Below, in pieces: positions 12,529 to 20,587 of a stretch of DNA of 21,441 bases. The notes under the pieces are model-generated. The model ran no database searches. It was not told where the DNA came from and was given only the letters and a program-made list of their open reading frames with translations. The stretch spans positions 1 to 21,441 of IMG/VR virus record IMGVR_UViG_3300030616_000088; one strand, written 5' to 3'. The first letter of the stretch is position 1. Every line of letters begins with the position of its first letter. The position numbers were made by a program, and so were the translations under genes. Origin of the DNA: a virus.

Positions 12529-14135
12529 TCTCTCCTCCAAGGTTTCATGTAGGCGAAAATAGTCGCCCTATGTAAGTCGCACAATTCGCTAAGTCCATCC
12601 TGGACAACTCTTATCTTTATGTTTTTAAACTCCCCATACTGTTGCAGTTGGAAAGTCTCTCTCGCCACTCCACTAGCACTTAGGGTAAACGGTAATGACA
12701 CAGGTAAAGTCACAGCGCCACCGGCCAAGTTCATATCCCCAACTCTTTGCCACCCGCCGTCATCCATTTCGATATAGACATCAGCGTCATAGTCACCGCT
12801 CGCTCCAAGCTCTAAGTCCAAGGCGTCCAACATCTTATAGTTTTCGGGGTTATCAAAAGAAATGTTTTTGGACCGCCAGTCAAAAGTAATCGCAACGGAA
12901 GGCTCGGAAGACCCTGTAACCACCGGCCCCTCGTACATATCCCCCGTAGTTCCGGTGAAGCACTCAATCATCCGCCCATCATTAGCGTCTATATAGTAAA
13001 GGTCGTTTTCATAAACTATCCATTCTGCGGGATACCACCCATCAATAGTGGTCCACGACTTAGTAAGAAAATCATATACAACTACATAATCGTTTACAGT
13101 AGAAACCCCTGTAGGAATACCCAAAATATACTTATTGTCATGCAAGATAGCGCACGCCACATCTATTGAAGAAACATTTATCGTGGTTTCCCCCGTCCCG
13201 TCAAAAATATCTTGTATCGGGTCAGAAGCTCTATCCAAAAGAATTTTGTCAAAGCTTGACCGGATTAAGCTCCTTACAGCTATCGGCTCACTTGATAAAA
13301 ACCAATGATCGTTCCCAATGTTAACAACCGATCTTTCTGCGGCACACCCGATTGTTCTGCTTATAGGTTTATAAGCCCAGTCAGCTAATGGGGTTGACCC
13401 CGTTATATCAAGCATATAAACACTTCGTTGCTTATAGACTATGATTTCGTTCTCTCTAAACGGCTCTATCCTTACTATCTCTTGTCCGTCTCCGGTGTTT
13501 ATCTTTATCACGTTATTAGCGGTAAACTCTCTAGGTTCAAGGTTGTTTGAAAAATATACCCAATCCGGATAGGTAGGGTTGCCGGCTAAAAACAAATAGT
13601 TAGCAACCCAAGCTCCGGTTGTAGCTTTGGGCGGGCTAGCTGGGTAAACTGTCCCTACCGAGGTTGGCAAAACAAAAGTAGACCCATCGTACCAAGAAGT
13701 GTTGTCTTCCCCATTAAAAATAAACAGTAAGTTGTCGGCCTGTAAAAATTCGGTATTATACCCTGCCGTTAAAGCCTTCCCTGTATTAACAACCGTCCAA
13801 CTAGCTCCTGCCGAAGTAGAGCGGACAATATCTGTGCCAGAAGCGGCTAAAACGTAAGATGTTGTTGAATCCGGGTAAAAATCCCCTACCCCTCGAAAAG
13901 CCGTGTTCCCAAGGTCATCCGCGAAAAGAGCCTGTCCTTTTCTTTTTTCTAGCCTTCCTCGCTTTTCCTGGCTAGCGTTTTGGACGAGTTCTCCTTGGTT
14001 TACGTCTATGCTATCGGCTAAATCATAGCTATTCTGCCCTCCGGAAAAATCGTCAATACGGACCTTTATTAACTCTTGCGAGTACGCCGAGGCAACCAAA
14101 AACAACGAAATCGTTAAAGTTAAAAACTTTTTCAT
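12525..14135 (-). CDS. Tail / DNA-stabilisation-like beta-propeller protein with signal peptide (536 aa)
   Basis: After the N-terminal MKKFLTLTISLFLVASAYS comes IDDFSGGQNSYDLADSIDVNQ then RGRLEKRKGQALFAD, a pattern typical of phage stabilisation or tail-hub proteins (P22 gp10-like in layout) that begin with fGGlN...e...N...G.l.kR.G. The middle shows repeated beta-blade features (WVANYLFLAGNPTYPDWVYFSNN; VVVYDFLTKSWTTIDGWYP). It lies directly after the adaptor-like gene, the usual place for the protein that closes the head-tail channel. The signal peptide is completely unexpected for such a component, which normally assembles onto filled heads in the cytoplasm. Confidence 0.75.
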   Translation of the reverse strand: MKKFLTLTISLFLVASAYSQELIKVRIDDFSGGQNSYDLADSIDVNQGELVQNASQEKRGRLEKRKGQALFADDLGNTAFRGVGDFYPDSTTSYVLAASGTDIVRSTSAGASWTVVNTGKALTAGYNTEFLQADNLLFIFNGEDNTSWYDGSTFVLPTSVGTVYPASPPKATTGAWVANYLFLAGNPTYPDWVYFSNNLEPREFTANNVIKINTGDGQEIVRIEPFRENEIIVYKQRSVYMLDITGSTPLADWAYKPISRTIGCAAERSVVNIGNDHWFLSSEPIAVRSLIRSSFDKILLDRASDPIQDIFDGTGETTINVSSIDVACAILHDNKYILGIPTGVSTVNDYVVVYDFLTKSWTTIDGWYPAEWIVYENDLYYIDANDGRMIECFTGTTGDMYEGPVVTGSSEPSVAITFDWRSKNISFDNPENYKMLDALDLELGASGDYDADVYIEMDDGGWQRVGDMNLAGGAVTLPVSLPFTLSASGVARETFQLQQYGEFKNIKIRVVQDGLSELCDLHRATIFAYMKPWRRE

Positions 14136-15092
14136 TTACATCCTATGCGCTTGTGCGAACATTGTCGTAAGTTTATGCTGATAGTCTGGCCCAAGCTTTG
14201 CATTCTGGTTCGTTAATAGGTTATACAAAGCGTCCTTTGATTTTCTCCACATATCACTAGCCCTTTGCGAATCTCTATCTTGAGCGAAACAGTACCCCGC
14301 GGCTTCTAACACAAGAAAGTTGTCGGCCTCAATAAAGGGGTAATCTTCGTCATCGTTCAGCTTGTTTTTCTTTTTCTTGAACAAAGTCCTCATGGAATAA
14401 GCCCCATCTGGGATAAGCCCTAGTTTCATTACCTTATGCCTTAAAACTCTAGTCTTTGAAGCTAAAATCGCTAACGTAGTGTTAGAGGAATCCGCCAAAG
14501 TCAAATATCCTGTGGTATCCTGTGACTTACTAACATGCGTTATCCCATAAAAGGTCTTGGTCCCTGAAGCCCACCCTGTCGGGCCGGAGGCGGAAATCGT
14601 TATCTCTTCATAATCTAAAATCGTCTTGCTAGAATCAATGTACCCCTCTACCCTTATAACTGGGTTGTCAGTATCGCTCGCCGATGAACTCTTGGCTTTT
14701 AATGTCGTGCCCGTTGCCCCTATTGTTCCGGTTATCCCCTTAACCCCGAAAAGACGAAAATTCTCTGGTTTCCCTGTCACGGAATCCGCAATGTTTTGTA
14801 TGTTTCCGTCAAAATATTCTTCTTCTGTTTCGGGAGAGATTTTTTTGTTATTGGTAAGATCATAAACCCTTAAAGGCTTATCGAAATGAGCCGGCATGAC
14901 ATAGTTTTCTGTTCCGTCAACAGTGGTAAAATTATAAACGTCCTGCAACTCGGTGAAATAATCATAAGAGTTAAACAAGAAATCTTGAGCTAGATTAAGA
15001 AAAACCGCCGCTTCATCGTTTAAATAGCTTGGGTCATCAGACCGCTGAACTATATACCCCGTCTGGGTTTTTAACTCACCGAAGTTATACAT
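14136..15092 (-). CDS. Head-tail adaptor-like protein (318 aa)
   Basis: The pattern LNLAQDFLFNSYDYFTELQDVYNFTTVDGTENYVMPAHFDKPLRVYDL, then YFDGNIQNIADSVTGKPENFRLFG, matches a common phage adaptor/connector-type family with an N-terminal helical bundle and a beta insert ('tyaLP.dfd...rvy', 'G.P..frl.g'). No signal peptide, unlike its downstream neighbour. An AGGAG site precedes ATG 15092; a TTG three bases upstream is less likely. The C-terminal half includes a basic stretch (LFKKKKNKLNDDEDYPF) and a helical end. It would bind the portal, whose gene is off window. Confidence 0.65.
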   Translation of the reverse strand: MYNFGELKTQTGYIVQRSDDPSYLNDEAAVFLNLAQDFLFNSYDYFTELQDVYNFTTVDGTENYVMPAHFDKPLRVYDLTNNKKISPETEEEYFDGNIQNIADSVTGKPENFRLFGVKGITGTIGATGTTLKAKSSSASDTDNPVIRVEGYIDSSKTILDYEEITISASGPTGWASGTKTFYGITHVSKSQDTTGYLTLADSSNTTLAILASKTRVLRHKVMKLGLIPDGAYSMRTLFKKKKNKLNDDEDYPFIEADNFLVLEAAGYCFAQDRDSQRASDMWRKSKDALYNLLTNQNAKLGPDYQHKLTTMFAQAHRM

Positions 15093-15301
15093 CAATATCT
15101 CCTTGCTTTTGAAACAGGGTGGACTCCAGTAATCTGTAAAATAGTAAAGCTTCTAGTTTTCTCAATAACCCTGTAATTCATTATGACCTGAACTTTCTGC
15201 CCTATTTTCGTTTCGTTTAGCCCCATAGCCATTTGTTCCGGGATCGTCACTTCCGGTTGGCCGCCAGGGTAATACATGCTAGCAACTCGTTTAAAAGTCA
15301 T
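15092..15301 (-). CDS. Small beta-rich phage protein (69 aa)
   Basis: The segment NETKIGQKVQVIMNYRVIEKTRSFTILQITGVHPV looks like a compact barrel ('iGqkv.v...yrVi......i.i..v.pv'). This resembles small phage proteins of unknown role found near connector genes. The 73-aa neighbour has a similar arrangement (IGEKGQMRANLVLDSERLEMEEG ... VTAEDIQ), so the two may be distant paralogues. AAAGGAGA ribosome binding site. It overlaps the neighbours upstream (4 nt) and downstream (1 nt). Confidence 0.7.
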   Translation of the reverse strand: MTFKRVASMYYPGGQPEVTIPEQMAMGLNETKIGQKVQVIMNYRVIEKTRSFTILQITGVHPVSKARRY

Positions 15302-15519
15302 CTTTTCTCCTTTATTTGGATATCTTCGGCAGTCACAACAAGAAACGTCATCACTTTATGCTCGCTACCCTCTTCCATCTCTAACCGCTCAGAATCCAAT
15401 ACTAAGTTAGCCCGCATTTGGCCTTTTTCCCCGATATCCAAGTCTTTAGCCATAGCGAACTTTTTGTCTAACACTATTCTAGGTTTTCTAGTTTGTGGGA
15501 ATCTCCTACTTTCAAACAT
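15298..15519 (-). CDS. Small beta-rich phage protein (73 aa)
   Basis: A basic N-terminus (MFESRRFPQTRKPRIVLDKK) is followed by DLDIGEKGQMRANLVLDSERL and a final strand MTFLVVTAEDIQ. The 'iG.kg.m..n.vlds.rl' core resembles the 69-aa neighbour and small phage proteins of unknown function. Strong AAAGGAGA site; ATGA overlap with the following gene. Likely a minor virion or assembly protein, by position only. Confidence 0.7.
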   Translation of the reverse strand: MFESRRFPQTRKPRIVLDKKFAMAKDLDIGEKGQMRANLVLDSERLEMEEGSEHKVMTFLVVTAEDIQIKEKR

Positions 15520-15529
15520 ACAATCTCCT

Positions 15530-15889
15530 TTAATAAGTTGCTAAGATACTAACCGGACTCGCTACATACTGGTCAAAATAAACAGTTACCCCTGATGTAG
15601 AATAATTCTCTAAAGTAAGTTGCATTGCCCCTGCCAACCTTATACTTCCCGCGGTGTCAACAACATTAGGAGAACTGGATACATCTGAAAAATCAACCCA
15701 AACAGCATGGCTTGTGTCACCGTTTAGCACGGATACCGACCTACATGACTGATAGGGAAAAGATATAAACTCCTTTGCGTTTTCAGCGTCTAAATATACG
15801 GTTTTCTGGTAAACATTCTGTTTATAATCCTGTGCAAACACCGATACCGCGAAAATTACAAACAACCCCACAAACAAAGCTTTCTTCAT
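15530..15889 (-). CDS. Secreted small beta protein in the virion operon (119 aa)
   Basis: Signal peptide MKKALFVGLFVIFAVSVFA with cleavage after VFA, then a domain with alternating beta-type residues (AKEFISFPYQSCRSVSVLN; MQLTLENYSTSGVTVYFDQY). The 'sv.v.N.d.s..vWVdf' and 'a..ltlenys..gvtvyfd' pattern suggests a small beta-sandwich of the sort found in phage decoration or tail proteins. No family name is recognised. Strong AAAGGAGG site and ATGA overlap with the 65-aa gene. Confidence 0.7.
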   Translation of the reverse strand: MKKALFVGLFVIFAVSVFAQDYKQNVYQKTVYLDAENAKEFISFPYQSCRSVSVLNGDTSHAVWVDFSDVSSSPNVVDTAGSIRLAGAMQLTLENYSTSGVTVYFDQYVASPVSILATY

Positions 15890-16083
15890 CTCATCCTCCT
15901 TTGGACTAAATCTTGTCTTTCTTTTTCCGTTAAAGTGTCAAAGTTAGCCCTATCCACTAACTTACCGTCCCGTTCAAAAAGTTTTCCCTCTAGCTCCCCA
16001 TACCAAAATCCAGAAATATCGCACCGTTTAAGCTTCCCTTTATACCAAGACGGAAGCCCTTTTGACCGCCCTTTTCTGCTCAT
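15886..16083 (-). CDS. Small conserved phage protein (65 aa, RCDxSGFWY motif)
   Basis: Starts MSRKGRSKGLPSWYKGKLKRCDISGFWY, followed by a turn (ERDGKLVDRANFDTLTEKERQD). The RCDxSGFWY....L..rdG.lV...~.DtLte pattern is one I recall from small zinc-finger-like phage proteins near head genes, but here only one Cys remains, so zinc binding is unlikely. The ATG at 16083 has AAAGGAG 7 nt upstream and lies inside the end of the O-antigen ligase-like gene (44-nt overlap). Probably the true continuation of the operon after that insertion. Confidence 0.7.
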   Translation of the reverse strand: MSRKGRSKGLPSWYKGKLKRCDISGFWYGELEGKLFERDGKLVDRANFDTLTEKERQDLVQRRMR

Positions 16084-17230
16084 GCACAACTCCTTTGAAT
16101 AGCCCGTAAAATAAAACAAAAAACATTCCTGACATAGCCACATGATTAGCGAAAACACCCATACTGCATAACATATAAGCTAAAAGACAACAAAAATATA
16201 AGCACAGCTCTTTGTTTCTGTACCGCTTAAACTCCCGGAAAAAGCTTACAAGAAAGAAAACTAAAATCGCTAGCCCCAGGCGTCCAAACTCAAAGATCAA
16301 CTCTATATAATCATTATGAAAATGCGTGTACTTCTCAAGCCGGCGGTTAAAGTATCTGTTCTCTTTGTATAACGGCAAAACTTTAGACGTGCTCCCTAAC
16401 CCATACCCTGTCCAAGTATTAGCGCCCAATATCTTTTCATGGTGCTTGACCTCTAACGGAATATGACCCGTTAACATAGCCTCAAACCCTACCTTTGCCG
16501 GGGCGATCCTCCCGTGCAAATGCCCTAAGACGTTTTTGTCGTATTTGGTAAAGAAAACCGCCGCCCCGCATAAGAGAATCACCAACGTAAAGTATCTTAG
16601 TTTATGCTTAGTTAAAAAAAGATAAACGATAGACGCTACTGTAAACCCGACAAAAGCGAACGAAGTCGTAGAACAAAAAAGACCGAAAAGGACCAATGGC
16701 AGTAAAACAGGGCATACCCCAACAGCTATCGGGGCGGTAGTCGCAAAGAAAACCCCTAGTTGGTTATGGCTTCCGCTGAATCCCACAGTATCATCGCTGG
16801 AATAATCAACTTTTCCGTGAACGACCTTAGTAAACAAAGGATCAATGCCGTTAGCTTGTAAAATAACCCAAGCCCCTTGAAGGAGAATCAACCCAATGAT
16901 AGCCCAACAGACTATCTTCCTTTTCTTAACCGTCAGGTTGCTTATTCCATACATAGCCAACCCCGCGAGGTAGACTTCTCCTGTGATAAACATAGCTTTC
17001 ATGTTTAATTTGGTAACGAATATCGCCGAAAGAAGGCACATAATCGAAAAAAGAGAGATAGCTTTGTCAAACTTCCATAAGAAAATAGACACACCTACCA
17101 TAAATAACGCAATCAGCGCAATACATTGAGGATACCAGACATCAGCCCCAGGCATTGGAATAGCCGCCGACAACGGAACTATAAATAGCGAAGCGATAAT
17201 AAGAATTAAATATTTGTTTATAGTTTTCAT
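16040..17230 (-). CDS. O-antigen ligase/polymerase-like (WaaL/Wzy) membrane protein (396 aa)
   Basis: About ten hydrophobic segments across the length. SGSHNQLGVFF (His155) and YTHFHNDYIELIFEFGRLG (residues 301-319) form the characteristic Wzy_C/O-antigen ligase signatures, with the HNDY histidine in the large periplasmic loop and a conserved Arg241 region (GRIAPAKVGFEAML) before it. Such proteins attach or polymerise O-antigen sugars on lipid carriers at the periplasmic face. Phage-encoded versions are known to change host serotype (for example phage D3). Here the gene sits inside the virion operon. It has no ribosome binding site and its ATG follows directly on the U-tract of an intrinsic terminator, suggesting low or special expression. 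Confidence 0.85.
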   Translation of the reverse strand: MKTINKYLILIIASLFIVPLSAAIPMPGADVWYPQCIALIALFMVGVSIFLWKFDKAISLFSIMCLLSAIFVTKLNMKAMFITGEVYLAGLAMYGISNLTVKKRKIVCWAIIGLILLQGAWVILQANGIDPLFTKVVHGKVDYSSDDTVGFSGSHNQLGVFFATTAPIAVGVCPVLLPLVLFGLFCSTTSFAFVGFTVASIVYLFLTKHKLRYFTLVILLCGAAVFFTKYDKNVLGHLHGRIAPAKVGFEAMLTGHIPLEVKHHEKILGANTWTGYGLGSTSKVLPLYKENRYFNRRLEKYTHFHNDYIELIFEFGRLGLAILVFFLVSFFREFKRYRNKELCLYFCCLLAYMLCSMGVFANHVAMSGMFFVLFYGLFKGVVHEQKRAVKRASVLV

Positions 17231-17261
17231 AATAAAAACAAGGGGAGGCCGAAACCTCCCC
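17231..17261 (-). terminator. Intrinsic terminator behind the capsid genes
   Basis: On the minus strand a 7-bp GGGGAGG/CCTCCCC stem with a 6-nt loop (17242-17261) is followed by TTGTTTTTATT. It lies 10 nt past the stop of the secreted 118-aa gene and ends exactly at the ATG of the O-antigen ligase-like gene, so it should limit read-through from the capsid genes. Confidence 0.85.
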
Positions 17262-17271
17262 GATCTTGCTA

Positions 17272-17628
17272 TTAGTCTCCTAGCGTGTTACCTCTTACCG
17301 TGTTTTGTGTGCCTACGGCGGTGCTACTAGCAATGGCTATCCTGTACTGCCCCCAACTACCAGTAGGGAAACTAGCAATTTCCCGGATACTGGTTGAAGA
17401 AGTAATGCACAGAACCCCAGAAGCTACATAAAGATAGTATGGTTCGTCCTTTACAGCGTCATACAACTCTATGTACCCCGGGTTGCCGGTAACATCTAAC
17501 CCGTTTACACTCAGATTACCGTAGTTAGATTTCCCCTCATAATTGTAAGTCGGGTTTCTAACACTTTGAGCGTAGCAAAGCGAGGACACGAATAAGATCA
17601 TCAACACGCTGATGATAGCTTTCCTCAT
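17272..17628 (-). CDS. Secreted small protein directly behind the capsid gene (118 aa)
   Basis: Signal peptide MRKAIISVLMILFVSSLCYA, cleavage after CYA, then NPTYNYEGKSNYGNLSVNGLDVTG, a beta-rich middle (GYIELYDAVKDEPYYLYVASG) and a Ser/Thr-rich end. The 'l.vnGldvtG..g.ie~yda~.~~pyyl.v' pattern suggests a virion decoration or fibre-type domain. Strong AAAGGAGGG site, 12 nt after the major capsid protein stop, and followed by a terminator, so it should be expressed as strongly as the capsid. A signal peptide at this position is highly unusual. Confidence 0.72.
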   Translation of the reverse strand: MRKAIISVLMILFVSSLCYAQSVRNPTYNYEGKSNYGNLSVNGLDVTGNPGYIELYDAVKDEPYYLYVASGVLCITSSTSIREIASFPTGSWGQYRIAIASSTAVGTQNTVRGNTLGD

Positions 17629-17640
17629 AATCCCTCCTTT

Positions 17641-18543
17641 TTACGCTCCCGCACTTCCGTAAGTACCCATATAATGTGAGTACCCTACTGAAAACCTCAT
17701 GCGTTGTAAGTGTTTCAAGTTAGTAGAATCAAAGTCCGTCCCCCTACGCAAAGCGCCCGGTTTAACTCTCCAGAAGAATTTAAGCTTGTGCTTTGACTTC
17801 TCAGCTAACAAGAACCATGCGTCAGTGTCAGTAAGATAGTGGCTTACAAAATACTGCAAGTCCTTCTCCTGCAAGGCGTTGCGTTCGTTGTTGGCTACAT
17901 AAGGTTTATACTCTGATCCTAGCAATTCATCTGCTATGTTCCAAAGGTCAACAGGAACAAGCAAGGTTACAGCCTTTGTCGGCTGTTTTAAGCCTCTTTC
18001 GTCTTCCAACTTCTCTATCGCGGTGATAGCCGCTGTTAAAGAAGTAACGCTTAAATCAGCGTCAGTGGAAGGTTTGTTGGCTTGTGTTCCGCCAGAAAGA
18101 ACCGGGTGAGAAGCAGAAAGCAGCGGTACACCGTCAAACCCGTTGGTTGTAAACCCGTTGTTGAACACGTTGAACGCTGTTATTTCTACTGTCTCTTCCG
18201 CGCTTCTTGACAAAGCAGTCGGAAGCTTGTCAAAAGTTTCCGGGGTCCGCAAGTTATCTTCTATGGCCTCTTCGGTGATCTCATAGCCTAGCGCATAAGT
18301 AGTATGCACGTAAGTTTTTGAGATACCAGTATATAGAGTGTCGTAGTCTGCGGCCGACCCTTCGGCTTTCTCCTGGAACAATCCAAACCCAGAGACAAGG
18401 CTGTCTTTCTCGGACTGCTTATCGCTAGATTCTACGTTAAAAACTTTCCTGTACTCTTCACCCCAACCGTTTAAACCGTCTTGGTGCATTTCGTTCAAGT
18501 TGGCGTCAAGAGTGTCTACCATAATTGTTGAGTTAATAGGCAT
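17641..18543 (-). CDS. Major capsid protein (Mu gpT-like features, 300 aa)
   Basis: Residues 75-100 (SKTYVHTTYALGYEITEEAIEDNL) and 136-150 (FDGVPLLSASHPVLS) match the pattern of Mu-like major head subunits with an HK97-type fold, and the C-terminal segment (HKLKFFWRVKPGALRRGTDFD, then MRFSVGYSHYMG) fits the strand-rich core. The length of 300 is in the family range. No signal peptide. Strong GGAGGG site. It is preceded by the decoration-like gene and, further upstream, the scaffold-like gene, the usual order for head genes. Confidence 0.82.
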   Translation of the reverse strand: MPINSTIMVDTLDANLNEMHQDGLNGWGEEYRKVFNVESSDKQSEKDSLVSGFGLFQEKAEGSAADYDTLYTGISKTYVHTTYALGYEITEEAIEDNLRTPETFDKLPTALSRSAEETVEITAFNVFNNGFTTNGFDGVPLLSASHPVLSGGTQANKPSTDADLSVTSLTAAITAIEKLEDERGLKQPTKAVTLLVPVDLWNIADELLGSEYKPYVANNERNALQEKDLQYFVSHYLTDTDAWFLLAEKSKHKLKFFWRVKPGALRRGTDFDSTNLKHLQRMRFSVGYSHYMGTYGSAGA

Positions 18544-18557
18544 TTATCCCTCCTCTC

Positions 18558-19130
18558 TTAGACACCGTTTACGCCACCTACAAAGTAGCTTTCATTAAAA
18601 GTAACAACCAAATCTACATGAGCGCCCCAATCGTTCCCTGGTTCGTCCACCTTGTCAAGGATACAGCACTGAGCGGCGCTACCAGTTACCACGGTAGAGT
18701 TGAGCTCATGCCCTGATCTTCCGGTAGTCGTGCTTCCTGTTCCTGCAACGTGGTTGGCACAAGCGAACCTATCAGTTGCCGCTAAAGCCGTGCCTGTTGA
18801 CGCTTGAACCCTAAATTTGGCCCCAGGTAGCGCAAGAGCTACCAATAAGAACCCTGTGTCGCCGGAAGGTAGGTATTTAGTTGAGATGGTGCTGTTAGGA
18901 TGTCCCGCCGGCACTTTGTTCTCATCTACGATACCTACAACCACACCATAAACTATGTTCGCGTCATCGGCGGTGGCGGCATCTAAGTCGCCTCCTGATT
19001 TAACGCTAACAACATCTCCAATGAAAATGTTGCTACCTGCTGAGTTAATGGCGGCTATTTCCACAGGGATTTTTGACCCGTCTAACATACCTATTGGCGT
19101 GAAACCATTAGGTCTATCTGAGTTAGCCAT
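18558..19130 (-). CDS. Capsid decoration/stabilisation-like protein (190 aa)
   Basis: Begins MANSDRPNGFTPIG, then FIGDVVSVKSGGDLDAATADDANIVYGVVVGI, a pattern common in small head-associated phage proteins (MAn...p.GF.pvg ... i..GD.V....dG.v..a.ag....GV..g). The rest is Gly/Ala/Thr-rich with a final acidic-aromatic segment (HVDLVVTFNESYFVGG). No signal peptide. AAAGGAGGG site, 14 nt upstream of the capsid gene. A capsid spike or cement protein is the best guess. Confidence 0.7.
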   Translation of the reverse strand: MANSDRPNGFTPIGMLDGSKIPVEIAAINSAGSNIFIGDVVSVKSGGDLDAATADDANIVYGVVVGIVDENKVPAGHPNSTISTKYLPSGDTGFLLVALALPGAKFRVQASTGTALAATDRFACANHVAGTGSTTTGRSGHELNSTVVTGSAAQCCILDKVDEPGNDWGAHVDLVVTFNESYFVGGVNGV

Positions 19131-19172
19131 GTTCCCTCCTTTGTCTCACCCTAAAACGGACATTTATTCCGT

Positions 19173-19727
19173 TTAAGATTTCATTCCTAAGTCTTTTGCA
19201 GTCTGCAAGCCTTTCATAGACTCATGGATTCCGCTTGATATCTCAGAGGCGTTGTCTCCCTTTTTCATAGTCCTCTTAATCATGTTCATCGGTGCGTCAG
19301 CTTGCTTCTGCTTATACTCCCTTTTCTCCGCATACAGTTCTTTAGGTATGCGAGCTAGAACCGTGTCTCCGACACGATAAAGACCGTCCGGGGCGATATA
19401 CTCGTCAGCTATCCCAAGCTTTTTTAAATGAGCTCTGTTAACCAACTGCCACCCGCCTTTTTGAAAAAGCATGTTGCCAGTTTTCATAGATAAGTTTTTA
19501 AACTCATCCTTTAAAAACCTGTACTCGTACTTTGGGTCCTTGTTGGACAAAGTGAAAGGATCAACCTTCCCATACCAATCTTTTATGACCTCAAGTGTGT
19601 ACTCATCCTTCTCCGGGGCTCTCATCGCCGGCGGAGTTCTGTCCGCAGTTTCCTGCGATAATTCCGAGGGTTTTTCCTCGTTAAGAGACTTCTTCTCTTC
19701 AGGGCCAGTTTTCTTGGTTTCCTTCAT
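19173..19727 (-). CDS. Head-region structural or assembly protein (184 aa)
   Basis: Residues ~60-135 contain DPKYEYRFLKDEFKNLSMKTG, GGWQLV, then GLYRVGDTVLARIPKELYAEKREY. The pattern 'dp.yeYrw..d...n......Gw..v...vGD.vLmr.Pkel.....' is seen in phage proteins between scaffold and capsid genes. The first 40 residues are Lys/Glu-rich and disordered-looking; the last 40 basic with MNMIKRTMKK. No enzyme motif. The start overlaps the scaffold stop (ATGA). Possibly an internal head or minor capsid component. Confidence 0.62.
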   Translation of the reverse strand: MKETKKTGPEEKKSLNEEKPSELSQETADRTPPAMRAPEKDEYTLEVIKDWYGKVDPFTLSNKDPKYEYRFLKDEFKNLSMKTGNMLFQKGGWQLVNRAHLKKLGIADEYIAPDGLYRVGDTVLARIPKELYAEKREYKQKQADAPMNMIKRTMKKGDNASEISSGIHESMKGLQTAKDLGMKS

Positions 19728-20584
19728 CGTCTCACTCTCCTTTGTTTAGCGGCTTTCGCTCTTACGATAGCCTCTTTTTCCGTGTAGTTCCTGCCAGTAG
19801 CAGGATTTATCCGTCTAGTCCATAATCTAACGGCGGTTTCTTCTTCCTCCCTAGACAAGTCTACTTCCTTTTTCTCGGTAGACTCCGGAGCAGAAGGGGA
19901 TGACACGCTTAAATCTTTTGACAAATCCGGTCTCCCCGCCTGAGTTTTCAATATGGACTCTGCTCGCTGTATTGCTAACCTTATCCCTTCCGGGTGTGTC
20001 CCGTACCCCTCTTTTAAAAGGGTGTCCGCTAAAACATACACCGGGTCGGTAGGATCAAAACTTGGGTGCTTCTCGTTAAAATGAGGGTACTTCTCTTCCA
20101 CCCATTTAACAGTTTTCATGTGAAGCTCTTTGGCCGATTCAGCCTTATTCCGCTGTTCAATCTTTTTCAGCGCCCTTTCCGCGGCTTTAGCCTCAATGCG
20201 TTCCTGCTGATGTCGTATCGCTTCCGCCTCAGTCATTTGCTTCTCTTCGATAAGAGCAGTTAAAGCCTGGTCCGTGTAGAAAGTCTCACCGTCATGCTCA
20301 ACAGTCTCTTTTCGGATAGAAGGCCGAGCAGGCGGTTTGTCCTCTTTAGCGGCTCTTGCTTCCTCTAGCTCTCTTTTCAGCCTTTCGTTCTCTTCCTCCG
20401 CGGACTTTATCTGGTAGGTAAACTTATCAATCCGTTTTTGATACCGGGTTTTCCGTTCACCTTTCAGTTCCTCAAGCTCTTTCCGCTCGTCTTCGTTGAT
20501 GTCCTGTTTCTGAGACAAAGCCGTGATCCGTTCTTCAACCTGTTCGTCCGTAACCGTATTTTGGTTTAACGCTTCTAGTGTCAT
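19724..20584 (-). CDS. Probable scaffolding protein (286 aa)
   Basis: Highly charged and Glu/Lys/Arg-rich, with a long N-terminal coiled coil (residues ~12-82, e.g. RKELEELKGERK, ENERLKRELEEARAAKED), a central WVEEKYPHFNEKHPSFD segment and a very basic C-terminus (AIVRAKAAKQRRVRR). Scaffolding proteins of podo- and siphoviruses have just this plan, with the basic C-terminal helix binding the capsid. AAAAAGGAG site; position directly before the head genes supports the call. Confidence 0.7.
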   Translation of the reverse strand: MTLEALNQNTVTDEQVEERITALSQKQDINEDERKELEELKGERKTRYQKRIDKFTYQIKSAEEENERLKRELEEARAAKEDKPPARPSIRKETVEHDGETFYTDQALTALIEEKQMTEAEAIRHQQERIEAKAAERALKKIEQRNKAESAKELHMKTVKWVEEKYPHFNEKHPSFDPTDPVYVLADTLLKEGYGTHPEGIRLAIQRAESILKTQAGRPDLSKDLSVSSPSAPESTEKKEVDLSREEEETAVRLWTRRINPATGRNYTEKEAIVRAKAAKQRRVRR

Positions 20585-20587
20585 TTC

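Noticed and set aside
12695-12889. Rightward 64-codon frame inside the 536-aa gene
   Set aside because: Arg/Ser/His-rich composition typical of an antisense frame, and no ribosome binding site.
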